Of a DNA stretch of 12,173 nucleotides, positions 5,294 to 12,173 are shown one piece after another. The notes beneath the pieces are model-generated. The model was not told the DNA's origin. It searched no databases and saw only the letters and a list, made by a program, of their open reading frames with translations. Origin of the DNA: JBLHGU01 sp047615875 (lineage in GTDB: Bacteria > Pseudomonadota > Gammaproteobacteria > Arenicellales > CAJQKF01); assembly GCA_047615875.1 (NCBI GenBank), contig JBLHGU010000145.1, forward strand, positions 1 to 12,173, read 5' to 3'. Position numbers and translations under genes: made by a program. The first letter of the stretch is position 1. Each line of letters starts with the position of its first letter.

Positions 5294-7885
5294 ATGAGCC
5301 AGAATTCAACCGATACCCATGAAATCGATCACGACGCTCTGGAGGAAATGCTTGCCTCTACCGATACCGGTGCAAGAAGCCCAGAAGGTGGGGTAGGCAA
5401 GTTTCTTATCTGGACGGCTTTTGCCTGGGCTGTTTTTCAGCTTTGGATTGCCTCGCCGTTACCCTACATGTTCGGTGGCCTGCTTCCCGTATTGAATAAT
5501 ACGGACACCCGCTCAATTCATCTGGCTTTTGCGTTGTTTCTGGCTTTTATGGCTTACCCTGCTTTAAAGTCATCTCCTCGCAAATATATTCCTCGTCTGG
5601 ATTGGGTATTGGGTGGCCTTGGAATCATCGTGACTATGTACCTATCGGTTAACGCGATTGAGCTTGCCGAACGAACCGGAATACCCATTCTCCTGGACCT
5701 GGTGCTGGCCGCTATAGGCGTGGTTCTGGTTCTAGAGGCCGCGCGCCGCGCGTTAGGTCCTCCGTTAATGGTCATCGCAGCTATTTTTCTGTGTTATGTG
5801 TTTTTTGGTCATCTTGCTCCAGATGTCATCGCCTGGAAAGGATCCTCATTTGGCAAAGCCATGTCACACATGTGGCTCACTCAGGAAGGCGTGTTTGGCA
5901 TTGCACTGGGTGTATCAACGAGCATGGTATTTTTGTTTGTATTATTTGGTTCGCTATTGGAGCGTGCAGGAGCCGGCAATTACTTTATTTGGGTGGCATT
6001 TTCTCTGTTAGGGCATATGCGTGGTGGACCAGCCAAGGCCGCCGTCGTATCTTCTGGCCTGACAGGCCTGGTGTCTGGTTCGTCTATCGCTAATGTGGTG
6101 ACCACAGGTACATTCACCATCCCGTTAATGAAACGGGTTGGATTTAGCGCAGAGAAAGCCGGCGCAGTTGAGGTGGCTTCATCAACCAATGGCCAGCTTA
6201 CACCACCGGTTATGGGTGCTGCCGCATTCCTCATGATTGAGTTTGTTGGCATATCTTATATCGAAGTTATAAAGCATGCGTTTCTGCCAGCGATCATTTC
6301 TTATATAGCACTGGTTTATATCGTTCATCTTGAGGCTTGCAAGGCCGGTCTCGAAGGTTTGCCACGGCCTTATAAACGGCTCTGGTACCAGAGTATGGTT
6401 TTGTTTCTGGTCAATGTGCTGGGAATTATTATTCTATCTGGCATTAGCTATTACGGCTTTAGCTGGGTCAAAGATGTCTTTGGACCTGCAACTTTTTGGG
6501 TTGCAACAGTTATCTTGCTTGCTGTGTACGTTATTCTAGTTGCCTACGCTACGCGCTTTCCCGAACTCGGTGCCAGTGACACTATTGAGGAACTGCCGCG
6601 ACCAGGCCCCATTGTTAAGTCCGGTTTATACTTTTTACTACCCGTGGCGGTATTGATCTGGTGTCTGACCGTGGAAAGACTTTCTCCCGGTTTGTCGGCA
6701 TTTTACGCGACTTTATTTATGGTCATTATTCTGATCACGCACAAGCCAATAAAAGCGCTGATCCGTAAAAGCGACGATGTGTCTAAAGCTCTAAGTGAAG
6801 GTGTATCAGACTTTATGGACGGCATGGTGGCTGGTTCACGAAATATGATTGGTATAGCCGTTGCCACCGGTTGTGCGGGCATCATTCTTGGTACGGTGAC
6901 GTTGACTGGCATCGGATTGGTTATGTCTGAATTCGTTGAGTTTATATCCGCTGGTAATCTCATCTTGATGCTGATCTTTACTGCAGTGATTAGTTTAATC
7001 CTGGGCATGGGTTTACCCACAACAGCCAACTATATCGTTGTGTCGTCGTTGATGGCGCCAGTAATAGTAACGGTTGGAGCGGACAACGGGCTCATCGTGC
7101 CTTTAATCGCTGTGCACTTATTTGTCTTTTATTTCGGTATTCTGGCAGATGATACGCCTCCAGTAGGTTTGGCAGCCTACGCGGCCTCTGCTATATCCGG
7201 AGGCGACCCGATTCGAACCGGCATACAGGGTTTCACCTACGATATACGCACGGCAATTCTTCCATTCATGTTTATCTTTAACACTGAATTGTTGTTAATA
7301 GGTATCACTGGCCCTATCCATCTCATAGTGGTTATTGTTTCAGCATTAACAGCAATGTTGCTGTTTGCCGCAGCAACCCAGGGATGGTTTATTACTCGAA
7401 GCAAATTATGGGAAAGCCTGGTTTTATTGTTGATTGTATTTACTTTGTTTAGACCAGGTTTCTGGATGGACATGATGTACGACCCACTTCAAAAAGTAGA
7501 TGCTACGGAAATCTATGCGATTGCAGAGGCATACGACGAAAACGAACAGATCAGACTTCACGTTGTCGGTGAGACTCTTGAAGGCGATATGGTTGATAAG
7601 GTAGTTATGTTGCCACTTGGGCCAAAAGCGGGCGGTGCTAAACGCCTGATGGATTCCGCGGGTTTGGAGCTTCGCGAAGAAGATGGAAAAATTTTAGTCG
7701 AAAGCATGACGTTTGGTGGGCCGGCTGAAGGGCAGAAAATCGACTTTGACTGGGAGGTGGTTGATGTACAGATGCCATCTGATCGACCATCAAAACAATG
7801 GATGTTTTTGCCAGCATTACTTTTGCTTGGTCTCATCATTCATTTACAACGACGCCGTCGTGACACAATGGCCGCAATTGCATAA
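5294..7885 (+). CDS. TRAP transporter fused permease (4TM/12TM, DctQ-DctM fusion) with DUF3394-like C-terminus
   Basis: The inner-membrane part of the TAXI transporter, combining the small (DctQ-like) and large (DctM-like) subunits in one 863-aa chain, as is usual for TAXI systems. After an acidic cytoplasmic N-terminus of about 35 residues there are many hydrophobic segments. The DctM-type core motif GMGLPTTANYIV is at 571-582, and DDTPPVGLAAYAASAISGG begins at 619. From about 715 the chain becomes soluble and charged, with a last membrane segment near 838-853 and a basic RRRR tail; this matches the DUF3394-type extension of long fused permeases. I chose ATG at 5294: GGAG at 5282-5285 is 8 nt from it but only 2 nt from the in-frame GTG at 5288. 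Partners are the TAXI protein upstream and a UspA-like protein 18 bp downstream. No separate dctQ gene is present, as expected. Confidence 0.94.
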   Translation: MSQNSTDTHEIDHDALEEMLASTDTGARSPEGGVGKFLIWTAFAWAVFQLWIASPLPYMFGGLLPVLNNTDTRSIHLAFALFLAFMAYPALKSSPRKYIPRLDWVLGGLGIIVTMYLSVNAIELAERTGIPILLDLVLAAIGVVLVLEAARRALGPPLMVIAAIFLCYVFFGHLAPDVIAWKGSSFGKAMSHMWLTQEGVFGIALGVSTSMVFLFVLFGSLLERAGAGNYFIWVAFSLLGHMRGGPAKAAVVSSGLTGLVSGSSIANVVTTGTFTIPLMKRVGFSAEKAGAVEVASSTNGQLTPPVMGAAAFLMIEFVGISYIEVIKHAFLPAIISYIALVYIVHLEACKAGLEGLPRPYKRLWYQSMVLFLVNVLGIIILSGISYYGFSWVKDVFGPATFWVATVILLAVYVILVAYATRFPELGASDTIEELPRPGPIVKSGLYFLLPVAVLIWCLTVERLSPGLSAFYATLFMVIILITHKPIKALIRKSDDVSKALSEGVSDFMDGMVAGSRNMIGIAVATGCAGIILGTVTLTGIGLVMSEFVEFISAGNLILMLIFTAVISLILGMGLPTTANYIVVSSLMAPVIVTVGADNGLIVPLIAVHLFVFYFGILADDTPPVGLAAYAASAISGGDPIRTGIQGFTYDIRTAILPFMFIFNTELLLIGITGPIHLIVVIVSALTAMLLFAAATQGWFITRSKLWESLVLLLIVFTLFRPGFWMDMMYDPLQKVDATEIYAIAEAYDENEQIRLHVVGETLEGDMVDKVVMLPLGPKAGGAKRLMDSAGLELREEDGKILVESMTFGGPAEGQKIDFDWEVVDVQMPSDRPSKQWMFLPALLLLGLIIHLQRRRRDTMAAIA

Positions 7886-7903
7886 TTCAGTCGAGAGATA
7901 GAA

Positions 7904-8329
7904 ATGTTTAAGAAAATACTGGTGCCAATTGATATTCAGAAACCCGGTCCCGCTGCAGCAATTTTAAAGGCCGCTGGAAATTTGGCAGAACAAAATGACT
8001 GCGTGTTGCATGTAATGACGGTAATGCCCGGTTATGGCATGCCAATTGTGGCGAGCTATTTCCCAGCAGACGCCAAGCAGTCGGCAAAACAGGAACTTCA
8101 GGAAAAGCTTTTAAAACTGGTTAAAAAGAATATACAGCGACCAGCCAGTGTCAGCGTTGAAGAAGGTAAGAGAGCCGAAGAAATCCTTAAAGTTGCCAAG
8201 CGTAGAAAAATGGATCTAATTCTGATTGGTTGTCACAAACACAGCAAGTTAGAGGAAGCACTGTTGGGCTCCTGTGGAACAAAGCTTGCACAGCGAGCAG
8301 ATTGCTCTGTACTAGTTATTAGGGGGTAA
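7904..8329 (+). CDS. Universal stress protein (UspA family) associated with the TRAP transporter
   Basis: A small cytoplasmic UspA-fold protein of 141 aa. It opens with FKKILVPIDI and ends with the family's nucleotide-loop region and CSVLVIRG. The usual ATP signature G-x2-G-x9-G-(S/T) is incomplete: G109 and G122-S123 are present but the second glycine is replaced by K112 (GCHKHSK), so ATP binding may be altered. The ATG is preceded by GAGAG at 7893-7897 and lies 18 bp after the permease stop, so it belongs to the transporter operon. UspA-like genes recur beside TRAP operons; the known case is TeaD of the ectoine transporter TeaABC in Halomonas, which lowers transport activity. A similar brake on this transporter is a reasonable inference, not shown. 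Confidence 0.92.
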   Translation: MFKKILVPIDIQKPGPAAAILKAAGNLAEQNDCVLHVMTVMPGYGMPIVASYFPADAKQSAKQELQEKLLKLVKKNIQRPASVSVEEGKRAEEILKVAKRRKMDLILIGCHKHSKLEEALLGSCGTKLAQRADCSVLVIRG

Positions 8330-8337
8330 GATTGACC

Positions 8338-8373
8338 TCCCTGTTGCCTAAGTTATTCAATAGGCTGAAGGGA
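8338..8373 (+). terminator. Imperfect hairpin after the usp gene, possible operon end
   Basis: TCCCT/GCCTA (8338-8342, 8346-8350) pairs with TAGGC/AGGGA (8361-8365, 8369-8373), giving two perfect 5-bp stems around a 3x3 internal loop and a 10-nt apical loop. It begins 8 nt after the usp stop. The tail (AGTTTAGC) is too short in T for a strong rho-independent terminator. It may instead stabilise the 3' end of the transporter message. Confidence 0.4.
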
Positions 8374-8477
8374 AGTTTAGCAAACCGGTGATCGATAAAC
8401 TGAGGAGCTGATTACTTTAAGACTGTCAGGTAAACTGTGGATATAAAGCTACAAAAATCTGAGTCGTCTGAATAGTC
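8374..8477 (+). promoter_or_regulatory. Gap before the M14 hydrolase gene with a -10-like TATAAA
   Basis: The 148-bp gap between the usp and hydrolase genes is larger than elsewhere in this run, so a separate promoter is plausible. TATAAA at 8442-8447 matches 5 of 6 bases of the -10 box, but no convincing -35 hexamer stands 16-18 bp before it. AGTTTA (8374-8379) and TAAACT (8396-8401) form a weak inverted repeat. No gene is seen here. Confidence 0.25.
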
Positions 8478-9524
8478 ATGAAAAGCAGTTTTGAAATCGC
8501 AGGGCAGTTGGTCCAGTCGGGCTGCAGACAGTCTATTCAGCTCGAACTGCCTCATTTGTATACCCACACGTCTGCATCTATGCCAATACATGTAGTGCAT
8601 GGTCGTAGGGAAGGCCCAGTACTATTGATTTGTGCGGCTATCCACGGCGATGAAATTAATGGCGTGGAGATAATTCGGCGTTTGCTATCTGAAAAAGCTC
8701 TAACCGGCCTCGCCGGTACGCTCATTGCAGTGCCTATCGTCAATGTCTATGGCTTTATGTCTCGTAGTCGTTATCTGCCGGATCGTCGCGACTTAAACAG
8801 ATCTTTTCCGGGTTCCGAATCAGGTTCCATGGCGTCCCGCCTGGCCGATCGATTTATGACCGCTGTATTTTCCCATTGTAGTCATGCTATTGATCTCCAC
8901 ACCGGTGCTATTAATCGTGAGAACTTGCCACAGATTAGGGCGCGGGTTGAAGGCGACGAAGTGACGCGGGCTATGGCGTTGGCATTTGGCGTTCCCGTAG
9001 TGCTTAACTCAGAATTGCGCGATGGCTCTCTGCGAGAGTCAGCAAATAATCTGAACGTTCCCGTATTGTTATATGAAGCCGGGGAAGCTTTGCGCTTTGA
9101 TGAAGTAAGCATTAGAGCCGGCGTGAAAGGGATATTAGGTGTTATGGCTCACCTCGGGATGATACGTAAAAGACGTGGCAAACCTGACTATCAGCCAGTG
9201 ATTTCCACGGATAGCTATTGGGTTCGAGCCGGGCAGAGTGGTATTTTTCGGGCATTTGCTAACAGTGGAGACCATGTCGCAGATGGTAGCGTGCTGGGAT
9301 ACATCAATGACCCGCTTGGTGACAACGAAATACCAGTTACTAGTGAGCGAGGTGGAATTGTTATTGGTAAGTCCAACCTGCCGCTAGTCTATGAAGGTGA
9401 AGCATTATTCCATGTGGCGTGTTATACGGGTTCCGAGGCTGTTGCTAGCCAGATTGAAGAGTTTCAGGTGGAACATGATCCACAACAGAATATTAATGAG
9501 CAAGATGAACCACCACTAGTATGA
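8478..9524 (+). CDS. Succinylglutamate desuccinylase/aspartoacylase family zinc hydrolase (M14-like, COG3608 type)
   Basis: A zinc-dependent amidohydrolase of the AstE/aspartoacylase branch of the M14 fold, expected to cleave an N-acyl amino acid or a related amide in the cytoplasm. Zinc ligands are visible as H56 and E59 in AAIHGDEING and H141 in IDLHTG. Conserved DRRDLNRSFPG is at 102-112 and the catalytic glutamate is E200 in LLYEAGE. Residues about 245-315 form a second, beta-rich domain with a lipoyl-like GIFRAF...GDHVADGSVLGYI pattern. The ATG follows an in-frame TGA (8469-8471), so no longer form is possible; its ribosome site is weak. The 35-bp gap to the RimB-RimK gene suggests one operon. 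Genes of this type recur beside rimK and rimB-like genes, pointing to a role in glutamyl or acyl-amino acid turnover, though its true substrate in that setting is unknown. The ectoine enzyme DoeB belongs to the same broad family. Confidence 0.9.
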   Translation: MKSSFEIAGQLVQSGCRQSIQLELPHLYTHTSASMPIHVVHGRREGPVLLICAAIHGDEINGVEIIRRLLSEKALTGLAGTLIAVPIVNVYGFMSRSRYLPDRRDLNRSFPGSESGSMASRLADRFMTAVFSHCSHAIDLHTGAINRENLPQIRARVEGDEVTRAMALAFGVPVVLNSELRDGSLRESANNLNVPVLLYEAGEALRFDEVSIRAGVKGILGVMAHLGMIRKRRGKPDYQPVISTDSYWVRAGQSGIFRAFANSGDHVADGSVLGYINDPLGDNEIPVTSERGGIVIGKSNLPLVYEGEALFHVACYTGSEAVASQIEEFQVEHDPQQNINEQDEPPLV

Positions 9525-9559
9525 GATGACTCATCTGATTAAATATTTGGAAGCGTTAC

Positions 9560-10951
9560 ATGACTAATAGTACAGAAAAGAGTGTAGTTGGCAGTGAAGA
9601 GTGGTGTGCCCTGCCGGCGTTGGGTTTGCCTTCAATAAAGGCGCGTGTCGATTCCGGTGCAAAGACCTCTGCAATTCACGCATTCAATATCCATGCTCTA
9701 AAGCGAGGCGGTGTGCCCTGGGTAAGTTTCGACGTACACCCCTTACAGAATAATCGCAGGGTAGTTGTTCGGTGCGAATCGGAAATAGTCGACAGACGAA
9801 CAGTGAAGAGTTCTAGTGGTATTGCAGAGCGGCGTTTCGTTATTAAAACCCCTGTTACCTATGGAATCGAAACCTGGGAAATCGAAGTAACTTTAGCAAA
9901 TCGCGATTCTATGGGTTACCGAATGTTGCTAGGCCGAGAAGCGATGCGAGGCCGATTGCTAGTTGACCCTTCAGATAGTTTCCTCGGTGGGCTGCTAGAT
10001 GAACAGCTCGTTCGAAAAGAGTATGGTGAACAATTTGCCGAGCCAAGTGGATTGAAAATTGGCTTGTTGGCCAGTAACCCGGAATTGTATAGCAATCAAC
10101 GTCTGCTTGAGGCCGGCGCTGAACGAGGGCACGAAATAGTATTTCTGAATATCAAGCAGTGTTATTTGAAGCTTGATGCAGATAATCCCGAAGTGCTTTC
10201 CCGAGGTGGAAGAATTCTCAATGATCTCGATGCCGTGATCCCACGGATCAGACCTAGCATTACCTTTTATGGCTGCGCCCTGGTACGTCATTTTCAGAGT
10301 ATCGGTGTTTATGCGCTTAATTCATCCGATTCTATTACCAGTTCAAGAGATAAGCTGTTTTCATTGCAACTATTGCTTAAAAGTGGACTGGATATTCCTA
10401 CCACTGGTTTCGCCAACTCTACCAACGACACAAGCGATCTTATAGATATGGTAGGAGGGGCACCACTTATAGTTAAATTGCTAGAAGGTACGCAAGGTAG
10501 GGGAGTGGTTCTGGCAGAAACAAGAAAGGCTGCGGAAAGTGTTATTAATGCTTTTAAATCCTTGCAGGCTAATCTGCTAGTGCAAGAGTTTATTAAAGAG
10601 GCTAATGGTAAAGATTTGCGACTATTCGTAGTTGACAACAAAGTTGTCGCCTCCATGCAGCGGGAGGCCGCACCCGGCGAGTTTCGCGCCAATATACATC
10701 GAGGCGGAACCAGCTCATTAGTTAAAATTTCATCTGAAGAACGCAAGCTCGCTATAAAAGCTGCGCGTACGCTAGGATTGAAAGTTGCCGGTGTTGATAT
10801 TATTCGATCAGCAAAGGGACCGCTTTTGTTGGAAGTGAATTCGTCACCCGGCCTGGAAGGTATAGAAGAAGCAACCGGAAAAGATATTGCCGGTATTATG
10901 ATTAATTCTATCGAAAGAAAATTGGGTTGGGTAAAACCAAAATCAGATTAG
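9560..10951 (+). CDS. rimK: RimB-like retropepsin domain fused to RimK alpha-L-glutamate ligase
   Basis: A two-domain cytoplasmic protein of 463 aa. Residues about 10-155 form a RimB-like (COG4067, formerly ATP-dependent zinc protease) retropepsin-type domain, with the catalytic-type motif D31-S-G-A in ARVDSGAKTSA and the conserved RMLLGREAM at 121-129. Residues about 165-460 align closely along their whole length with E. coli RimK, an ATP-grasp ligase that adds glutamates to the C-terminus of ribosomal protein S6. Matching stretches include DAVIPRI (224-230), DTSDLIDMVGGAPLIVKLLEGTQG (from 290), QEFIKE (342-347), NIHRGG (378-383) and LLLEVNSSPGLEGIE (422-436). RimK alone is about 300 aa, so the extra N-terminus is a true fusion and is in frame without a break. 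A GGAAG ribosome site (9549-9553) precedes ATG. In Pseudomonas RimB and RimK are separate proteins with opposing actions on S6; here writer and putative eraser share one chain. The S6 target is inferred from RimK homology. Confidence 0.93.
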   Translation: MTNSTEKSVVGSEEWCALPALGLPSIKARVDSGAKTSAIHAFNIHALKRGGVPWVSFDVHPLQNNRRVVVRCESEIVDRRTVKSSSGIAERRFVIKTPVTYGIETWEIEVTLANRDSMGYRMLLGREAMRGRLLVDPSDSFLGGLLDEQLVRKEYGEQFAEPSGLKIGLLASNPELYSNQRLLEAGAERGHEIVFLNIKQCYLKLDADNPEVLSRGGRILNDLDAVIPRIRPSITFYGCALVRHFQSIGVYALNSSDSITSSRDKLFSLQLLLKSGLDIPTTGFANSTNDTSDLIDMVGGAPLIVKLLEGTQGRGVVLAETRKAAESVINAFKSLQANLLVQEFIKEANGKDLRLFVVDNKVVASMQREAAPGEFRANIHRGGTSSLVKISSEERKLAIKAARTLGLKVAGVDIIRSAKGPLLLEVNSSPGLEGIEEATGKDIAGIMINSIERKLGWVKPKSD

Positions 10952-11101
10952 AAAATATCTCCTTTTGTAACTTATCTGGGTGAGATAATATCGGCTAGCG
11001 CACGGCCGAAATTTACATATCTATTTTTTACAACCTCTTAAGTCTAACAGTCGACTAGATAGGCACCCGGAGGACCGGTATTTTGAGTTCCCTAATATTC
11101 A
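10952..11101. other. Convergent gap between rimK fusion and monooxygenase
   Basis: No gene is seen. TTATCT (10973-10978) and AGATAA (10984-10989) make a short A/T-rich inverted repeat around GGGTG, without a following T-run. It is too weak to call a terminator. A run of six T occurs at about 11023-11028 but has no stem directly before it. Confidence 0.25.
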
Positions 11102-12173
11102 TTAGGTTCTTTCTTCAGCGGACGATGTTCGGCGGTATACAAACACATCATCATTCAAATCAATCGCCGGAAACTCATCTTTGTCGTGCCAATAGTCCTG
11201 TGTGTGTTGCCATTCCTGAGTCGGTCCACGCTTTGGTAAGATTCCCTCAGCTCGCCGCAAATAGTTAGGATTGAAATCCTCTTCATCTAGCCACGACATT
11301 CTCGGCATATCCAGTTCTGATGCTCGCGGCTGCGGTTCCACACTTAACGCATCTGTATCGCGCATGTGATTAATCAGACGACAAACAAATTCTGCGATTA
11401 TTTCGGAGCGTAATGTCCAACTGGCGCGAAAGTAGCCAAGCACCCATGCAAGATTCGGAACGCCGCTGAACATCGTGCCGCGATAAGTAATGGTCTCGCT
11501 AAAGTCCAGTTGCTCACCATCTATGGAGAAGGCGATATCACCCATAACGTTCATGTTAAAACCAGTCGCCGTAACAATAAGATCGGCGGCTAGTTCCTGA
11601 CCGGACTGCAACAAAATTCCGTTTTCGGTGAAACGTGCTATTTTGTCGGTGACCACAGTTGCATCACCATCTGCAATCGAGCGAAACAAATCAGCGTTTG
11701 GCACAAATGCAATGCGCTGACGCCATGGACGATAGGATGGGGTGAAGTGTTTGTCGATATCGTAGTCGGGGCCCAGAATTTTCCGCAATTCATCCAACAG
11801 AAAATCCTTAACGTCGTCTGGGTGCTCTAAACATTTTTTTGTGAATGCCGATTGATCGAAAAGGATCTTGCGCCGTGTTATTTCATGAATCCAGGACTCA
11901 TCGATCTGCAACTCGCGTAGAGTTTCCGTCAATTCGATTGCGTTACGGCCCGTTGCAAAGAATGCGGCCGAGCGTTGCAACATGGTCACATGCCTGGCGG
12001 ACGATGCCATGGCTGGTACAACGGTAGCTGCCGTGGCACCGGAACCAATTACGACGACCTGTTTGTCGGAATGGTCCACATCGTCTGGCCAATTCTCCGG
12101 GTGTGCGATTTGCCCTTTGAATTGGGCCATACCTTCCCACTCTGGAGTAAAGCCCTCGTTGTGTCGATAATAC
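11102..12173 (-). CDS. Flavin-containing Baeyer-Villiger type monooxygenase, 5' part outside window
   Basis: The C-terminal three quarters of a class B flavoprotein monooxygenase, which uses FAD, NADPH and oxygen to oxidise ketones or long-chain compounds. The frame stays open to the right edge, reading YYRHNEGFTPEWEG before the first internal Met (codon 12128-12130), and that stretch fits the family, so the gene starts beyond the window. The Baeyer-Villiger fingerprint FxGxxxHxxxWP is present exactly (FKGQIAHPENWP, 12121-12086). It is followed by the NADPH-binding GSGATA in VVVIGSGATAATVVPA and by the conserved LIVTATGF. The first FAD-binding GxGxxG lies in the missing part. The tail (GVPNLAWVLGYFRASWTLRS, then FVCRLINHM) resembles EthA/AlmA-type enzymes of about 490-500 aa. 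It is convergent with the rimK fusion and probably not functionally linked to it. Ketone versus alkane-related substrates cannot be told apart. Confidence 0.9.
   Translation of the reverse strand, partial: YYRHNEGFTPEWEGMAQFKGQIAHPENWPDDVDHSDKQVVVIGSGATAATVVPAMASSARHVTMLQRSAAFFATGRNAIELTETLRELQIDESWIHEITRRKILFDQSAFTKKCLEHPDDVKDFLLDELRKILGPDYDIDKHFTPSYRPWRQRIAFVPNADLFRSIADGDATVVTDKIARFTENGILLQSGQELAADLIVTATGFNMNVMGDIAFSIDGEQLDFSETITYRGTMFSGVPNLAWVLGYFRASWTLRSEIIAEFVCRLINHMRDTDALSVEPQPRASELDMPRMSWLDEEDFNPNYLRRAEGILPKRGPTQEWQHTQDYWHDKDEFPAIDLNDDVFVYRRTSSAEERT

Noticed and set aside
4085..8329. The TAXI-permease-Usp run as an ectoine transporter (TeaABCD/UehABC-like)
   Set aside because: Ectoine TRAP systems use DctP-type binding proteins and separate small and large permeases. 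Here the binding protein is TAXI-type and the permease is fused. Only the Usp neighbour is shared.
10309..10746. 145-codon minus-strand open frame inside the RimK domain
   Set aside because: The sense strand encodes highly conserved RimK sequence throughout, so the antisense frame is a by-product of codon use.
10973..10989. Short inverted repeat TTATCT/AGATAA after the rimK fusion as a terminator
   Set aside because: The stem is only 6 A/T-rich pairs and no T-run follows. It is not enough to call.

Overview
The window looks like a chromosomal segment of a free-living, probably marine, heterotrophic gammaproteobacterium. This is inferred from gene content: a TRAP transporter, a RimK protein that closely resembles the E. 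coli enzyme, and a moderate-GC, compactly coded genome. There is no sign of phage, transposon, CRISPR or RNA genes. Eight genes are complete and one is cut by the right edge.

Left part (1-3860): a glutamine-synthetase-like ligase of the gamma-glutamylpolyamine synthetase (PuuA) type on the + strand converges on a two-gene minus-strand operon. That operon encodes an RpiR/MurR-type HTH-SIS regulator followed 6 bp later by a class III PLP aminotransferase.

Control region (3861-4084): the regulator gene diverges from a TRAP transporter operon. Between them lie two 15-bp dyads, GCAAT-N5-ATTGC, with centres exactly 30 bp apart. Together they form a larger 12-bp perfect inverted repeat, and the likely regulator promoter overlaps the first dyad. 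This is the most striking non-coding signal in the window and very probably the RpiR operator.

Middle part (4085-8329): a TAXI-type periplasmic binding protein, a fused 4TM/12TM TRAP permease with a C-terminal DUF3394-like region, and a UspA-like protein. A GC-rich hairpin with a T-rich tail sits between binding protein and permease, followed by a second structured stretch. This fits higher expression of the binding protein than of the membrane subunit.

Right part (8330-12173): an M14-type succinylglutamate desuccinylase/aspartoacylase-like zinc hydrolase and, 35 bp on, a fusion of an N-terminal RimB-like retropepsin domain with a complete RimK glutamate ligase. Converging on these is the 3'-terminal part of a flavin-dependent Baeyer-Villiger type monooxygenase that runs off the right edge.

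Combined reading (inference): much of the chemistry concerns glutamate or acyl-amino groups (gamma-glutamylation, transamination, TAXI uptake, glutamyl ligation, N-acyl-amino acid hydrolysis). The left and middle parts could form one regulon for uptake and breakdown of an amine or amino acid. The hydrolase/RimB-RimK part resembles a recurring gene set linked to RimK protein glutamylation. The substrate cannot be read from the sequence.
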